Shown here in pieces: positions 26,598 to 35,237 of a DNA stretch of 64,000 nucleotides (positions are counted from its first letter, which is position 1; every line of letters starts with the position of its first letter). The DNA comes from Natronosalvus halobius (GTDB lineage: Archaea > Halobacteriota > Halobacteria > Halobacteriales > Natrialbaceae): the NCBI RefSeq assembly GCF_024138145.1, contig NZ_CP099997.1:3224001-3288000 (forward strand), given 5' to 3'. The notes under the pieces were generated by a model. That model made no database searches and was not told the origin of the DNA. It worked only from the letters and a program-made list of their open reading frames with translations. The translations under genes were made by a program, and so were the position numbers.

Positions 26598-27479
26598 ATG
26601 AGACAGATCGCTGATAGGGCGCGCGTGTATCTGTGGCCAAACCGCCGAAAATTGGAGTTAGTGGTTGTCCTCGGATCGGTGTTTCTTTTTGTTATCTACC
26701 AGTTCGTAGATAGGGCATCCTATATTAATTTCACTATTGAGCAGAACATCCTCCTCATTTGTATTTTCATTCTGTTGTTTTTGGAAGGAATGGCTACGGA
26801 ACTCACGAGAGCAACGGACCAGATTCGAAACGACGTCTCTATTATTCCTGGCCAGGGCCAGGGGAGCAAATCAAATCTCAAACGGACACTCTCTGATTAT
26901 ATAGCGTCTTACAGACCAAATGAGGTGAAAATGATTGAGTACAGCTCGTCAACGGTCGATTCTATCATCGAAGATGCTGTCCGCGAAGGCGCAGAAATCA
27001 AATTGCTACTGAAACACCCAGATAGCACGATTCCAAAGAACCAGCCAGATAAGATACTCAACCAGGTAAAAAGTCTCCATTCTGATTTAAATGGCTATCA
27101 AAATATGGAAATTCGATTCTACAGACAACCAGCGGGCTTACGAGCAAGGAAATTTGATAACGATCTTATCAACTGTGGCTGGTATACTTATCAGTACGAT
27201 GAAATACGTGGCACACACCTCAAAGGGCATACTAACCCAACTGTTTTATTGTCGGCCGAGGAAACTGAAGAATACAGATACATGGAAGACCTGTTTGACC
27301 GAATATTTATCAATTTATGGGAGAACGCGACTACCTTAGAAGAGATCTATGAAAATGATGAAGAATATACTGGCGAAGCAGTATTGGCATTCCGTAGATG
27401 GGTAGACCAGAAAGGATGTGAAAACTGGGTTAAATCTTTGTCTGGTAATAGAATTAACACGGCTGAACTCCACGCATGA
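26598..27479 (+). CDS. Membrane protein with phospholipase-D-like cytoplasmic domain
   Basis: A 293-residue protein with two adjacent N-terminal transmembrane helices (about 20-37 and 48-65) and a soluble domain. The latter has VKMIEYSSSTVDSIIEDAVR and AEIKLLLKHPD, which match the strand-helix-strand start of phospholipase-D-like domains, and ends with YRYMEDLFDRIFINLW. The HxK catalytic motif of true PLD enzymes is not seen, so it is probably a non-catalytic relative. TATA-like GATTATTAATAT (about 26563-26578) lies about 20-35 nt before the ATG. Its stop overlaps the next gene's start by four bases (ATGA), so the two are translationally coupled. AT-rich codon use marks it as acquired. Function unknown. 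Confidence 0.7.
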   Translation: MRQIADRARVYLWPNRRKLELVVVLGSVFLFVIYQFVDRASYINFTIEQNILLICIFILLFLEGMATELTRATDQIRNDVSIIPGQGQGSKSNLKRTLSDYIASYRPNEVKMIEYSSSTVDSIIEDAVREGAEIKLLLKHPDSTIPKNQPDKILNQVKSLHSDLNGYQNMEIRFYRQPAGLRARKFDNDLINCGWYTYQYDEIRGTHLKGHTNPTVLLSAEETEEYRYMEDLFDRIFINLWENATTLEEIYENDEEYTGEAVLAFRRWVDQKGCENWVKSLSGNRINTAELHA

Positions 27480-28225
27480 TTGATCAGAAGGTAGCACTTG
27501 TGACTGGAGCGGGACAGGGAATCGGTGCGGCAATCGCTGAAAAACTCTCCAGCGAAGGATACACGGTAGTCGTAAACGATGTCGATACGGATAAAGCACA
27601 AATAGTGGCTGAGCGAATCGACAACTCCGCTATCGAAACCATGCCAGTAGTCGCAGATGTCTCTTCTAAGTCAGAGGTTGAGAAGCTGGTATCGAGGGTT
27701 ATTGACACTTTCGGCCGTATCGATGTTCTTGTTAACAATGCTGGTGTCCAGACGATTGCACCATTTTTGGACCTGAAAGAGAGCGAGTGGGATCAGGTAT
27801 TGGATACCAATTTGAAAGGTGTGTTTCTTCTTACTCAGCAGGTGGCATCTACGATGATTGACAACGGTATCGAAGGAAATGTTGTAAATATCACTAGTAT
27901 ACACCAGGATATTCCAAGAAAAGAGAAGAATCACTACGACGCATCAAAAGCCGGTGCATGGATGTTGACACAAGAGATTGCGCTCGAACTGGCAGAATAC
28001 GGTATTAACGTGAACGCAGTAGCACCTGGTGCTATCCAAACTCCAATGAACAGGGAAATAATGGAATCCGATGAGTTACGCGAAGAGGTCAATGCCAAAA
28101 CTCCATGGAACCGGATGGGCAAGCCAGAGGAGGTTGCCGATATTGTCGCATTTCTAGCGTCGGATACGGCGGAATATGTTACTGGCAGTTATCTCAGAGT
28201 TGATGGCGGTCGTAGTCTGGTGTGA
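27476..28225 (+). CDS. Short-chain dehydrogenase/reductase (SDR)
   Basis: A classical SDR of 249 residues using NAD(P)H: TGAGQGIG (about 11-18, cofactor loop), NDVD (about 36-39, where the Asp suggests NAD preference), NNAG (about 88-91), catalytic Ser in NITSIHQ (about 140), HYDASK (Tyr and Lys near 156 and 160), PGAIQTPM and the C-terminal DGGRSLV. It resembles FabG or sugar dehydrogenases; the substrate is unknown. It overlaps the membrane-protein gene by four bases and is convergent with the phosphohexomutase gene, with which it may share a sugar pathway. AT-rich like its neighbours. Confidence 0.9.
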   Translation: MIDQKVALVTGAGQGIGAAIAEKLSSEGYTVVVNDVDTDKAQIVAERIDNSAIETMPVVADVSSKSEVEKLVSRVIDTFGRIDVLVNNAGVQTIAPFLDLKESEWDQVLDTNLKGVFLLTQQVASTMIDNGIEGNVVNITSIHQDIPRKEKNHYDASKAGAWMLTQEIALELAEYGINVNAVAPGAIQTPMNREIMESDELREEVNAKTPWNRMGKPEEVADIVAFLASDTAEYVTGSYLRVDGGRSLV

Positions 28226-28241
28226 CGACTAACCCCTCCCA

Positions 28242-29591
28242 CTAGGTGGTAGCAATTATTGTGCGAACGCGCTCTGCTCGCTCAGACGCCTCTTTCACAG
28301 AAGTTGCTTCAGCATAGACTCGCACAAACGGTTCTGTACCACTTGGCCGAACAAGAATCCACCCATCATCGAGGTCTACACGGTAGCCATCCATCGTCGT
28401 AACCGGTCCATCAGCCGTTTCTGCCCATGTCGACGCACGTGAAAGAATTTTATCACGGTCTGCTGTAGTATCGTATGGAATGTTCTTCCGTCGCAGATAA
28501 TAACCATCGTACGGAGCAACGACCGTACTGGCTGAACGCCCGGCTATCAACTGAAGGAATTTTGCCGCCACATAGCCACCGTCGCGGTTCAGACGGTGAT
28601 TCGGATAAATTATCCCACCATTCCCTTCACCTGCTATTGAAACTGATTCTCCCTCGTTTTGAATAGCCTTTACGCGACTCAAGATGTAGCTATTGCCAAT
28701 TGGTGTGTATTCAATTGAGGCATCATTCTTCCTGACGACATCCGCTAGTCTCTGTGAGGTATTAAATGCAGTTACAACAGTGTCACCTGGAGAGAGCTCA
28801 GCGTCAGCAAGTGCTGCAAGTGCCGTATCCCCTTCTATGAAATCCCCGTTCTCGTCCACGAAAATCACTCTATCCGCATCACCATCATGGGCAATTCCCA
28901 GGTCAGCGCCAATGGCAGGAACTGTTCGTATTAAATCACTAAGGCCCTCTTCGGTCGGTTCCGGATTCCGTCCCGGGAAGTTCCCATCAGGGTGCGTATT
29001 GAGTGTTATAACCTTACAACCCAGCATTTGGAGTAGAGTTGGTGATGTTAATGCACCTGCGCCATGGCCGGCGTCAAGGACCACTAATGGACGTTGATTC
29101 TCTATAACCGAACTATCTATTTCTGAAATAACACTCTCTATATATTCAGTATTTGCATCTTTGACTCGGTAGACCTGGCCGATCTCATTCCATTCAGGAA
29201 CTGATAACTCATCTGATCCCATCATCTCTCTAACTGCTTTCACTGAATTTCGTTCAAGAACCATTCCACGAGGACCAATCAGTTTTATCCCATTATACTC
29301 TGGCGGATTATGGGATGCCGTAATCTGTAGCGCCGGGGTTGTATTCACTTCGGCAAATCGTTGAATAGAAGGGGTGGGTACCACACCGAGCCGGGTGACG
29401 TTCACCCCAGAACTTCTCAGACCAACTACAGCTGCGTCTGCAAGCATCTCTCCTGTTAATCGAGTATCGCGGCCGACTGCAATGTGGTTAGTATCTAAAT
29501 ACGCTGCTGTAGCCTTACTGATACGCATGATGAACTCTGGCGAGATCTCCTTATTGGCAATCCCTCGAGCACCCATTCGACCAAATGTCAT
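28242..29591 (-). CDS. glmM: Phosphohexomutase (phosphoglucosamine/phosphomannomutase, GlmM-like)
   Basis: Interconverts hexose-6-phosphate and hexose-1-phosphate, feeding nucleotide-sugar synthesis. About 449 residues with the four-domain layout: active-site Ser in TASHNPPEYNG (about 92), metal loop DGDADR (about 230), sugar loop GEGNGG (about 317), and phosphate-binding RPSGTEPFVR (about 420). The frame opens at 29624, but the sequence conserved in the family starts at MTFGRMGARGI, and GGATTTGATA (29613-29622) is a promoter 22-31 nt before 29591, so the inner ATG is used. It ends 16 bases from the convergent SDR gene. GlmM versus ManB cannot be settled by eye. Confidence 0.88.
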   Translation of the reverse strand: MTFGRMGARGIANKEISPEFIMRISKATAAYLDTNHIAVGRDTRLTGEMLADAAVVGLRSSGVNVTRLGVVPTPSIQRFAEVNTTPALQITASHNPPEYNGIKLIGPRGMVLERNSVKAVREMMGSDELSVPEWNEIGQVYRVKDANTEYIESVISEIDSSVIENQRPLVVLDAGHGAGALTSPTLLQMLGCKVITLNTHPDGNFPGRNPEPTEEGLSDLIRTVPAIGADLGIAHDGDADRVIFVDENGDFIEGDTALAALADAELSPGDTVVTAFNTSQRLADVVRKNDASIEYTPIGNSYILSRVKAIQNEGESVSIAGEGNGGIIYPNHRLNRDGGYVAAKFLQLIAGRSASTVVAPYDGYYLRRKNIPYDTTADRDKILSRASTWAETADGPVTTMDGYRVDLDDGWILVRPSGTEPFVRVYAEATSVKEASERAERVRTIIATT

Positions 29592-29612
29592 GCCAGACAC
29601 TCTTATGGGGAC

Positions 29613-29630
29613 TATCAAATCCATTTCGGC
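29613..29630 (-). promoter_or_regulatory. Leaderless promoter of the phosphohexomutase gene
   Basis: Minus-strand CGAAATGGATTTGATA, related to GAAAGTATTTGTG; ATTTG lies 25-29 nt before the ATG at 29591. Confidence 0.45.
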
Positions 29631-29644
29631 CGGTAAGTACCACT

Positions 29645-30223
29645 AGCACGGTTCGGAATGGCCAAGAGGATGATGGCACTGTCTCTGCATCCACGAAAAA
29701 TTGCTGTTGGCGACCTGAGCGAGATTCGTAAGAACGAGAATGGCGAGTCTCGGAACTGAGGTCGGAGTAGAAACAAGAAACTCCACGGGTGGGAGTTTGA
29801 CTGCTTCACGAACTTGCTCGAATACAAGGCCGAGGAACACAGCACCCTCGTTGACTGTGTTTCGGAGCGAGATACGTCGAAGACGTGTTCGTGTTGTGGG
29901 CGCAAGCGTGATGCGAATCGTGTAGAGCGTAGGTTATACGTCTGTGATTTGTGCGGCGTGGTAATGAACGCGGATGTAAACAGTGCGGTGAACATCAGAA
30001 GCAGGATAACTCAGAGTCCTCCGACGGAGGATAGGGTAACGGTCGGTTGGCACGGTCAGTAGCCTACCTGTTCAATCAAACCTCGGGGCATTTCGCACCG
30101 AGCGAACAGGCCGGTTGCAAACCGTAATATCTCAACACTGAACAAATCGGAGATTTGCGAGGGACGCGAATCTTCGATTCGCTTGACCCGGGATCCTCGC
30201 GCTTCAGCGCAGGGGGATATCAA
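29645..30223 (+). pseudogene. tnpB: Decayed tnpB (IS200/IS605/IS1341 type) fragment
   Basis: The C-terminal third of an RNA-guided TnpB nuclease. One frame gives VGDLSEIRKNENGESRN, a TGA where Trp is usual (near 29757), KKLHGWEFDCFTNLLEYKAE, then the zinc ribbon CSCCGRK...CDLCG and NADVNSAVNI. Near 30045-30058 the frame shifts to VAYLFNQTSGHF and AGCKP, followed by another stop. The N-terminal half and the first RuvC Asp are gone. The 3' end (about 30200-30223) holds the GC-rich hairpin seen at right ends of these elements. It is a different lineage from the two elements at 35084 and 48937. Confidence 0.8.
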
Positions 30224-30412
30224 ACCCTCAACTGATACTATCTCTAACATCTGATTTTCAATCTCGTAGCCTCCCTCCCCACCTTCGAAACTCCACTTCA
30301 AATGCATCGTTCTAATGGTTGAAATCGCAATGTATAGTGATTTATCGGCGTCTTCTCGTAGAATCAAGCGGATGTGACTCCGCTAGACGAGTAGAGGAGG
30401 TGCTCTCGGCTA
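30224..30412. other. Spacer between tnpB remnant and broken MarR-like gene
   Basis: About 190 bp without a convincing frame on either strand. It lies just beyond the tnpB remnant's right end and abuts the stop of the MarR-like pseudogene. A partner gene that might once have followed the regulator is absent here. Confidence 0.4.
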
Positions 30413-30784
30413 TCACCGCTCGCTCTCCACGCTCGGATGTGGCTCGCTAGGGATGTGTTTGAGATAGCCGTCTCTGTCTTCCTCACCGAAGTACTCGTTG
30501 AACAGGGCCGTCGCCCATTCGTAGCTCGTGTAACCGTCAAGGTGATGGGCGCCGCCGGCAACCGCCCAGTACGTCACCTTGTGTTCGACCAAGACACGGT
30601 CTTTCAACCGCGAGAGCGCGGTACTGACTGCGCCTTCTCCAGGGCCAGTCTGGGAGGCAATTTCGCTTGCTTTGAACGCATAGTCCTCGTGTGCCACAAG
30701 AAACCCAAGAACCTAATCCGAAGTGGAAACGTCCTCGAGTTCACCGTCGCTCGCATTCTCGAAGGTGGCTTGATCGATGGACAT
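30413..30784 (-). pseudogene. MarR-like winged-helix regulator broken by a stop codon
   Basis: From ATG 30784 the frame reads MSIDQATFENASDGELEDVS, then TAG at 30713-30715, then continues in the same frame as LGFLVAHEDYAFKASEIASQ, the helix-turn-helix GAVSTALSRLKDRVLVEHK, and a C-terminal helix to 30413. The two halves join smoothly in one family, so the single TAG (probably a former CAG) inactivates an otherwise intact gene. The second half could still be made from GTG/ATG near 30697 but would lack the first helix. Regulators of this family are often paired with a small toxin-like gene; none is seen downstream. Confidence 0.7.
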
Positions 30785-30868
30785 GGTAAACGGGATACGA
30801 TGTCCAGCGTGAAGCTGGTCGCTTGTGGTGTACCTATCCGACGAGAGGGGTAAACGGGATACGATGTC
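30785..30868. repeat. Direct repeat upstream of the broken regulator
   Basis: GGTAAACGGGATACGATGTC occurs at 30785-30804 and again at 30849-30868, a 64-bp period. The first copy touches the ATG at 30784. It could be a tandem duplication or a pair of regulator binding sites. Confidence 0.6.
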
Positions 30869-30965
30869 TAGTATGTAGGGTGTTAGATTTGAAATCCACG
30901 TAACCACTGAAAGCGATGACGTCGGCGGGTATCGAGCCATGAGTAATTTACCTGCAAAGGAGTGC

Positions 30966-32492
30966 TCACGCCGTGTCGATCTCGGGGATCACGAACCGGA
31001 GGTAGTAGGCCTCACGGGTGTACGCGGCGTCCATCGACGGAGCGCTGTCCTGGACATACACGTGCGTGTCGACGAGTTCCTCGTCGTAGTGGACGATCAG
31101 ATCGCCCGTTTGGGCCGACCCCGTATTCTGGACGTCGCCAATGGCCAGCGCGCCGTACAGTTCGAGTTCGCCGTGCATGTACAGGGTCGATTCGGAAGCG
31201 TGGATGTACCCCGTTAGTGAGATAGTATCGGGCTCGGCGCGTTCGCCCCGTCGTTCTTCGCCCGCCTGGATATCACCGACGGCGAAGACCTGCACGGCGG
31301 ACGCCCGATGGGGGTTGCCGGCAGTTTCGATCCGGACGTCATCGCCTAGGTCGAGATTGCCGGTCACATACACCCGGAGATCCTCTTCGGCGACGATCGT
31401 CGTGTTCTCGAGGGTGAGATTGCCAGCGACGAACAGCGAGGTATCATCGGCCAGGCGGAGGGTCTCATCCCTAACCTCGAGGTCGTCGCTCGTGTGGTAC
31501 GACCCGCCGGCTTCGAGGGGAGTCAGGTCCGACGTTCCGAGCTGGGCGCCCTGGGTCGACTCCTGTGCGGCGATGACGTCGCCCGTGGGCACCGGCACGG
31601 AGACGTTGTCGGCGTACTCGACGACCTGGTCGTCCTCGAGCCAGGGGCCGGGATTGATCGACTCACTGGAGATGGCACGTTCGATCTGCAGGTCGACTGT
31701 GCCCCCACCGCCTGCCGCAAAGTCGAGCGCGTTCGGCGAGCGAATCGTCGCGTTGGCCCCGCGATTGCCACCACCATAGGCCCCCGCCGAGGAGACGTAG
31801 CTGTCGACCTGCAGGCGGTCGATCTCGCCGACCGTCACACCCCCTGTCTCGCCGAACGCGATCGCCGAGGAAACGGTCGGCGGCCGTGGCGCGTTCCCCC
31901 CTTCGAAGACCACCTCGACGGTCTCAGCATCGACCAGCCGCGCATCACCGCTCCCTTCGAGCGCCTCGTACCAGGCCGGCGCGTACTCGCTGTGAACGGT
32001 GAGGGTCACGTTGGCGGTCGGATCATCGACCCGAATCGCCGTCGTCCCCGTCCGCTCGAGGTCGCCAGAAAACCGCTCGCCGGCAAGTCGCGGCACCGTG
32101 ACCTGCGTCGACCGAGCGTGCGTCTCGACGGCCGGCTGTCCGATTGCTCGACCATCCTGCACCACGAGGCCGCCTTCGTACACCAGGTCGTCGGTCACCA
32201 GTCGCCCCATCGACTCGTTGTATGCCTCCTGGCCGTCCACCGTGATGACGAGCCGCCCACCCTCGACCCGGTCGTACGGTTCCTCGAGGCCGACTGCCTG
32301 GCGATCGCCTTCACCCAGCGAGGCAATCTCGTGGGCGACCGTCTGCATCTCGAGGCGATCCCGCTCTGTCTCGGCTTCGTCTTGCACTAGCTCTAACCCG
32401 CTGACTCCCACCGTCGCAATCGCCGTTGCTCCCACCAGTACCATCCCAAAGAGGAGAACGACCCCGAGAACCTCCGTCTGTGCACGCCCCAT
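30966..32492 (-). CDS. Type IV pilin-like exported protein (DUF7289-like)
   Basis: A 508-residue protein with a pilin/archaellin-type N-terminus: a short charged start, then QTEVLGVVLLFGMVLVGATA, one hydrophobic helix that prepilin peptidase would process and retain. The rest is a beta-rich ectodomain, with a C-terminal half (about 340-470) of short strand repeats such as LFVAGNLTLENTTIV and VYVTGNLDLGDDV, a small beta-helix. Length and layout fit the haloarchaeal DUF7289 family. TGTATACC at about 32511-32519 (minus strand) is a TATA box 20-28 nt upstream. Probably a surface-exposed, pilus-related or adhesive protein. No pilus ATPase gene is nearby. Confidence 0.75.
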   Translation of the reverse strand: MGRAQTEVLGVVLLFGMVLVGATAIATVGVSGLELVQDEAETERDRLEMQTVAHEIASLGEGDRQAVGLEEPYDRVEGGRLVITVDGQEAYNESMGRLVTDDLVYEGGLVVQDGRAIGQPAVETHARSTQVTVPRLAGERFSGDLERTGTTAIRVDDPTANVTLTVHSEYAPAWYEALEGSGDARLVDAETVEVVFEGGNAPRPPTVSSAIAFGETGGVTVGEIDRLQVDSYVSSAGAYGGGNRGANATIRSPNALDFAAGGGGTVDLQIERAISSESINPGPWLEDDQVVEYADNVSVPVPTGDVIAAQESTQGAQLGTSDLTPLEAGGSYHTSDDLEVRDETLRLADDTSLFVAGNLTLENTTIVAEEDLRVYVTGNLDLGDDVRIETAGNPHRASAVQVFAVGDIQAGEERRGERAEPDTISLTGYIHASESTLYMHGELELYGALAIGDVQNTGSAQTGDLIVHYDEELVDTHVYVQDSAPSMDAAYTREAYYLRFVIPEIDTA

Positions 32493-32636
32493 GGCGTGTC
32501 AGCCCAACGGTGGTATACATACACATTATGGCGAGTTTAACATTCTGCAAATCGAATGGGTTGCCTAACCGACGGGGTAACACGGGTAGGCGGCCAAATG
32601 GACTGTCCAGGACGCTCGAGCGACGCACCGACCTAA

Positions 32637-32963
32637 CTACGAATCCGGATCGACGAGTTCTGCCTGCCCGGCGGTCCCTTCGACCTCGGTCACGCGGACG
32701 GTCGCCTGGATGCCCATCACTTCTTCCTCGAGAAAGAGAACGAATCCACCGTCAGTCTTGCACACGAGCGTCCCGTCGGGCTTCTCGTCGACGATGTCGA
32801 CGGTTAGTTCGTCGCCCGGTTCGGGCTTTCCACCGAGGGGTTCGCCACATCGCCAGCACTCCGTATCGTACGCTGGCGTGCCTTCAGGCGCGTTGTTCGC
32901 GCCGCACCTCGGCGTATCACATTTGATGAACGTCTCGTGTTCGCCTGGTAGATAACGTCCCAC
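32637..32963 (-). CDS. Small zinc-ribbon plus beta-barrel protein
   Basis: A 108-residue product from GTG at 32963. It has a zinc ribbon with CDTPRC and CWRCG (about 15-42), followed by a TRAM/OB-like beta-barrel (GDELTVDIVDEKPDGTLVCK and VMGIQATVRVTEVEG). The order zinc ribbon then TRAM-like barrel suggests an RNA-binding role, as for small haloarchaeal TRAM proteins, but the barrel is not certain. The frame is open further upstream to a TTG at 32990, but TTTTTG there makes a better promoter 27-35 nt before the GTG. It stands downstream of the HTH/TumE-like operon on the same strand. Confidence 0.65.
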   Translation of the reverse strand: MGRYLPGEHETFIKCDTPRCGANNAPEGTPAYDTECWRCGEPLGGKPEPGDELTVDIVDEKPDGTLVCKTDGGFVLFLEEEVMGIQATVRVTEVEGTAGQAELVDPDS

Positions 32964-32999
32964 GCCACCACTGTCGAGAGCCAGGAGCAAAAAGGTCGT

Positions 33000-33116
33000 T
33001 CATTCCTCGAAGCGTCTCTGTGCTCGCCCGTAGATCGGTACTTCTGGCCAATCCCTGTTCTCGGCGAGGTGCTCGAGCAAATCGAGACCATAACCGGATT
33101 CCACTGCTACGCTCAC
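33000..33116 (-). CDS. Possible third gene of HTH/TumE-like operon (38 aa)
   Basis: GTG at 33114-33116 overlaps the preceding TGA (GTGA) and opens 38 codons (VSVAVESGYGLDLLEHLAEN, then DWPEVPIYGR). The composition is protein-like, with a short amphipathic helix and an aromatic tail. The coupled overlap matches that between the two genes before it, which supports translation. No family is recognised; it may be a truncated partner. Confidence 0.45.
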   Translation of the reverse strand: MSVAVESGYGLDLLEHLAENRDWPEVPIYGRAQRRFEE

Positions 33117-33559
33117 GGCGGATTGGTAAATGAATTTAATCGACTTTCGTCACCATGATCGTAGGCGGCTCGCCACATTGCGTGGACTGCCCGTGTGACG
33201 AGTGACACCTCCTCGACGGTAATACACGAGGGCTCTGCGGTCACACCCTGAACAGGTGGATGGAAGTGTTTCTCGGGAGAGTGGGTATTGGGATGGCGAT
33301 CGAATCGCCAGTTGACTTCATCGGTGTCGACGTAGTGGAACGAATACATTCCGCGCTCGCTCCACTGGACATCGAGACGCGCGCCGTCAGCTGCTCCGAT
33401 CCCGTCACCAAGTTCGATGTGGAGTTCGGTCGGAGCGATGGGATCATCGTAGGACGTCTCGTCGACGAGCGGCTCGAGCGTGCGCCAGAGGTCGCGAATC
33501 CGTCGAAGCGCGGGAAGGTAGATCGGACCGAACTCGCCGGCGCGATCAGCCCCTGTCAT
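33113..33559 (-). CDS. TumE-like (DUF6516-like) toxin candidate
   Basis: A 148-residue product from ATG at 33557-33559, which overlaps the upstream stop (ATGA). Helical N-terminus (YLPALRRIRDLWRTLEPLV), then a beta-rich core with VQWSERGMYSFHYVDTDEVN, FRDRHP-like RFDRHP, and a His cluster HSPEKHFHPP. The Tyr/Trp plus His pattern recalls the TumE toxin family (DUF6516), in which a beta-sheet core with conserved His is characteristic. It is preceded by an HTH gene in the antitoxin position, so a toxin-antitoxin pair is plausible. The similarity is by eye only. Confidence 0.55.
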   Translation of the reverse strand: MTGADRAGEFGPIYLPALRRIRDLWRTLEPLVDETSYDDPIAPTELHIELGDGIGAADGARLDVQWSERGMYSFHYVDTDEVNWRFDRHPNTHSPEKHFHPPVQGVTAEPSCITVEEVSLVTRAVHAMWRAAYDHGDESRLNSFTNPP

Positions 33560-34071
33560 GCAGTGAGCTGCTGGCTCGCCTCGCTGTATGCGAGGGCCGC
33601 CTGTGCGATAGAGAGGTTCTGCCGAGTGGTGCGCCACGTACTCAGGTCCTCCCATCCCTGCCCATCGTCGGCGTCGAGTTCACGTGCGAGTTCCTCGGGC
33701 GAAACGACGTCGTACTGGTCTTCGTACCGGCGAATCTCCCGTTTCATCCGTTTGATGCCGTCGAGCAACTCCTCACGAGTCGTTTCGCGTCGAAGCTCGC
33801 GAATACGGGTCATGAGTACACGGTCGGCGTTCCGTTTGTAGATCGTCGATCGCCCCTCCTGCTCGGCTTCGGCAAAGCCAGTGTTGACGAGCGCCTTACA
33901 GTGGCGACGCGCCGTCGGCTCGCTAACGAGCGCTCGCTCGGCGATGTCGGCCGCTGACTGTCCGTCGTGGGTCTGTTCGACGACCTCGTAGACGCGTTCG
34001 AACGGCGTCGTCTCGGCCTTCCACTTCGCTTTGACGTGCTTGTTGAGGTCGTTCCACGTCTCCTCAGTCAT
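33556..34071 (-). CDS. HTH regulator/antitoxin of the TumE-like pair (DUF7342-like)
   Basis: A 171-residue protein beginning MTEETWNDLNKHVKAKW. After TTPFERVYEVV comes a winged helix: QSAADIAERALVSEPTARRHCKALVNTGFAEAE, then a wing and two long charged helices with a likely coiled coil (RIRELRRETTREELLDGIKR). ATG at 34071 is used because AAACTATTTGTCC lies 25-29 nt upstream (ATTTG at 34096-34100) and the longer frame would run through that promoter. It overlaps the next gene by four bases. Probably binds its own promoter and neutralises the downstream product, as in other coupled HTH/toxin pairs (inference). Confidence 0.7.
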   Translation of the reverse strand: MTEETWNDLNKHVKAKWKAETTPFERVYEVVEQTHDGQSAADIAERALVSEPTARRHCKALVNTGFAEAEQEGRSTIYKRNADRVLMTRIRELRRETTREELLDGIKRMKREIRRYEDQYDVVSPEELARELDADDGQGWEDLSTWRTTRQNLSIAQAALAYSEASQQLTA

Positions 34072-34095
34072 AGTCTCACGTACGACTCGGGAGGA

Positions 34096-34107
34096 CAAAT
34101 AGTTTCC
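34096..34107 (-). promoter_or_regulatory. Leaderless promoter of the HTH/TumE-like operon
   Basis: Minus-strand GAAACTATTTGT, the same class as GAAAGTATTTGTG, with ATTTG 25-29 nt before the ATG at 34071. Confidence 0.5.
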
Positions 34108-34170
34108 TCAGAAAATAATTCTTTTTCCGTGGCCTCGAGCAGCTGCGTTCACGCGATCGCGGGATCGTAT

Positions 34171-35022
34171 CTAGACTATCACGGAAACGACCGTCCCGCC
34201 GACAATCGCCAATCCGCCGAGACCGAAACAGACCGCCCAGAAGGGCACTCGCTCGACGACTCGCATGAGGGCGTCGATGGTCAGGTACCCCACGATCCCG
34301 CTCACCACCAGCGCGACTACAGCTGGCACGGGCGCAATCCCGGGCAGCCCACCAGCGCCGACCATCGTCAGCGCCGCCGCGCCGAGACTCGCCGGAATCG
34401 ACAACAAAAACGACAGCCGAAACGCCGCAGGCGGCTCGTAACTCCGGAACAACAGGGCGCTCGTGGTCATCCCCGAACGTGAAATCCCGGGCAGGATGGC
34501 GAGGCCCTGGACGGCGCCCACCAGGATCGAATCCACCAGCGTCGGCTCCTCGCGGGTGCCCATCGAGACGGACTCGAGGCGCAACTGAATTACCCCAGTC
34601 AGAATCAGGAGGACGCCGATCAGGCCGATGAACACCCCACCCGTCAGCTGGCCCGCAAAATCGACGGCGAAGATATACAGCGGAATCCCTACCAGGCCGG
34701 TCATCATCGAAGCAAGCACGATGTAGGAGGCGAGCGCGTTCTCGCCCTCGTAGGCCTGGTCGGGTCGCCACCCGGGCACCGACTCGAGCGCCACCCAAAT
34801 CTCCTCGCGATAGTACGTCGCCGCCGAGAGGGTCGTCCCGACCTGCAAGAACAGCGCCAGCTGGAGCGCCACGCCGGGGTCGGTGCCGACGAGGGTCAGA
34901 AAGAGCGAGAGGTTGCCCTGACTGGAGACCGGCAGCCACTCGACGACGCCCTGGACGATCCCGGCGAGAATCGCGACGAGCAACTCGAGGTCCGACTCCG
35001 CGACGGCAACGAACGCCCCCAT
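34171..35022 (-). CDS. uppP: Undecaprenyl-diphosphatase-type lipid phosphatase (UppP/BacA)
   Basis: A polytopic membrane enzyme of 283 residues that removes phosphate from polyprenyl (in archaea probably dolichyl-type) diphosphate, recycling the lipid carrier for glycan transfer. QGVVEWLPVSSQGNLSL (about 23-39) is the first active-site motif with Glu and Ser, LPGISRSGMTTSALLF (about 175-190) the second with Arg, and about eight hydrophobic helices are visible. The usual GHL is GNL here. ATG 35022 matches the family N-terminus; the frame continues to 35052. It fits with the WbaP-type transferase and aglF copies in this window. The tnpB element begins 62 bp upstream. Confidence 0.9.
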   Translation of the reverse strand: MGAFVAVAESDLELLVAILAGIVQGVVEWLPVSSQGNLSLFLTLVGTDPGVALQLALFLQVGTTLSAATYYREEIWVALESVPGWRPDQAYEGENALASYIVLASMMTGLVGIPLYIFAVDFAGQLTGGVFIGLIGVLLILTGVIQLRLESVSMGTREEPTLVDSILVGAVQGLAILPGISRSGMTTSALLFRSYEPPAAFRLSFLLSIPASLGAAALTMVGAGGLPGIAPVPAVVALVVSGIVGYLTIDALMRVVERVPFWAVCFGLGGLAIVGGTVVSVIV

Positions 35023-35237
35023 GTCGTGGCTGACTCTCGAGTGGACACACAAGACCGTTTACATTCTCTGTTCCGTTTACCTGAATTGAGGCGCTAAGGC
35101 CCCTTCCTCAAGGAGCGACCGAAGGGAGCGAGTAGGGAGGGGATACAGCGCCGCACGAGTATCAAACACGTCCACCGCTCGGCCCACAGGCCCATGCAAT
35201 CACAACCCTTATTTGTGTAGTTTGTGTATATTGTGGT

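Noticed and set aside
26515-26640. N-terminal extension of the winged-helix gene
   Set aside because: It runs into the divergent gene and has a hydrophobic, Cys-rich sequence not expected in the family.
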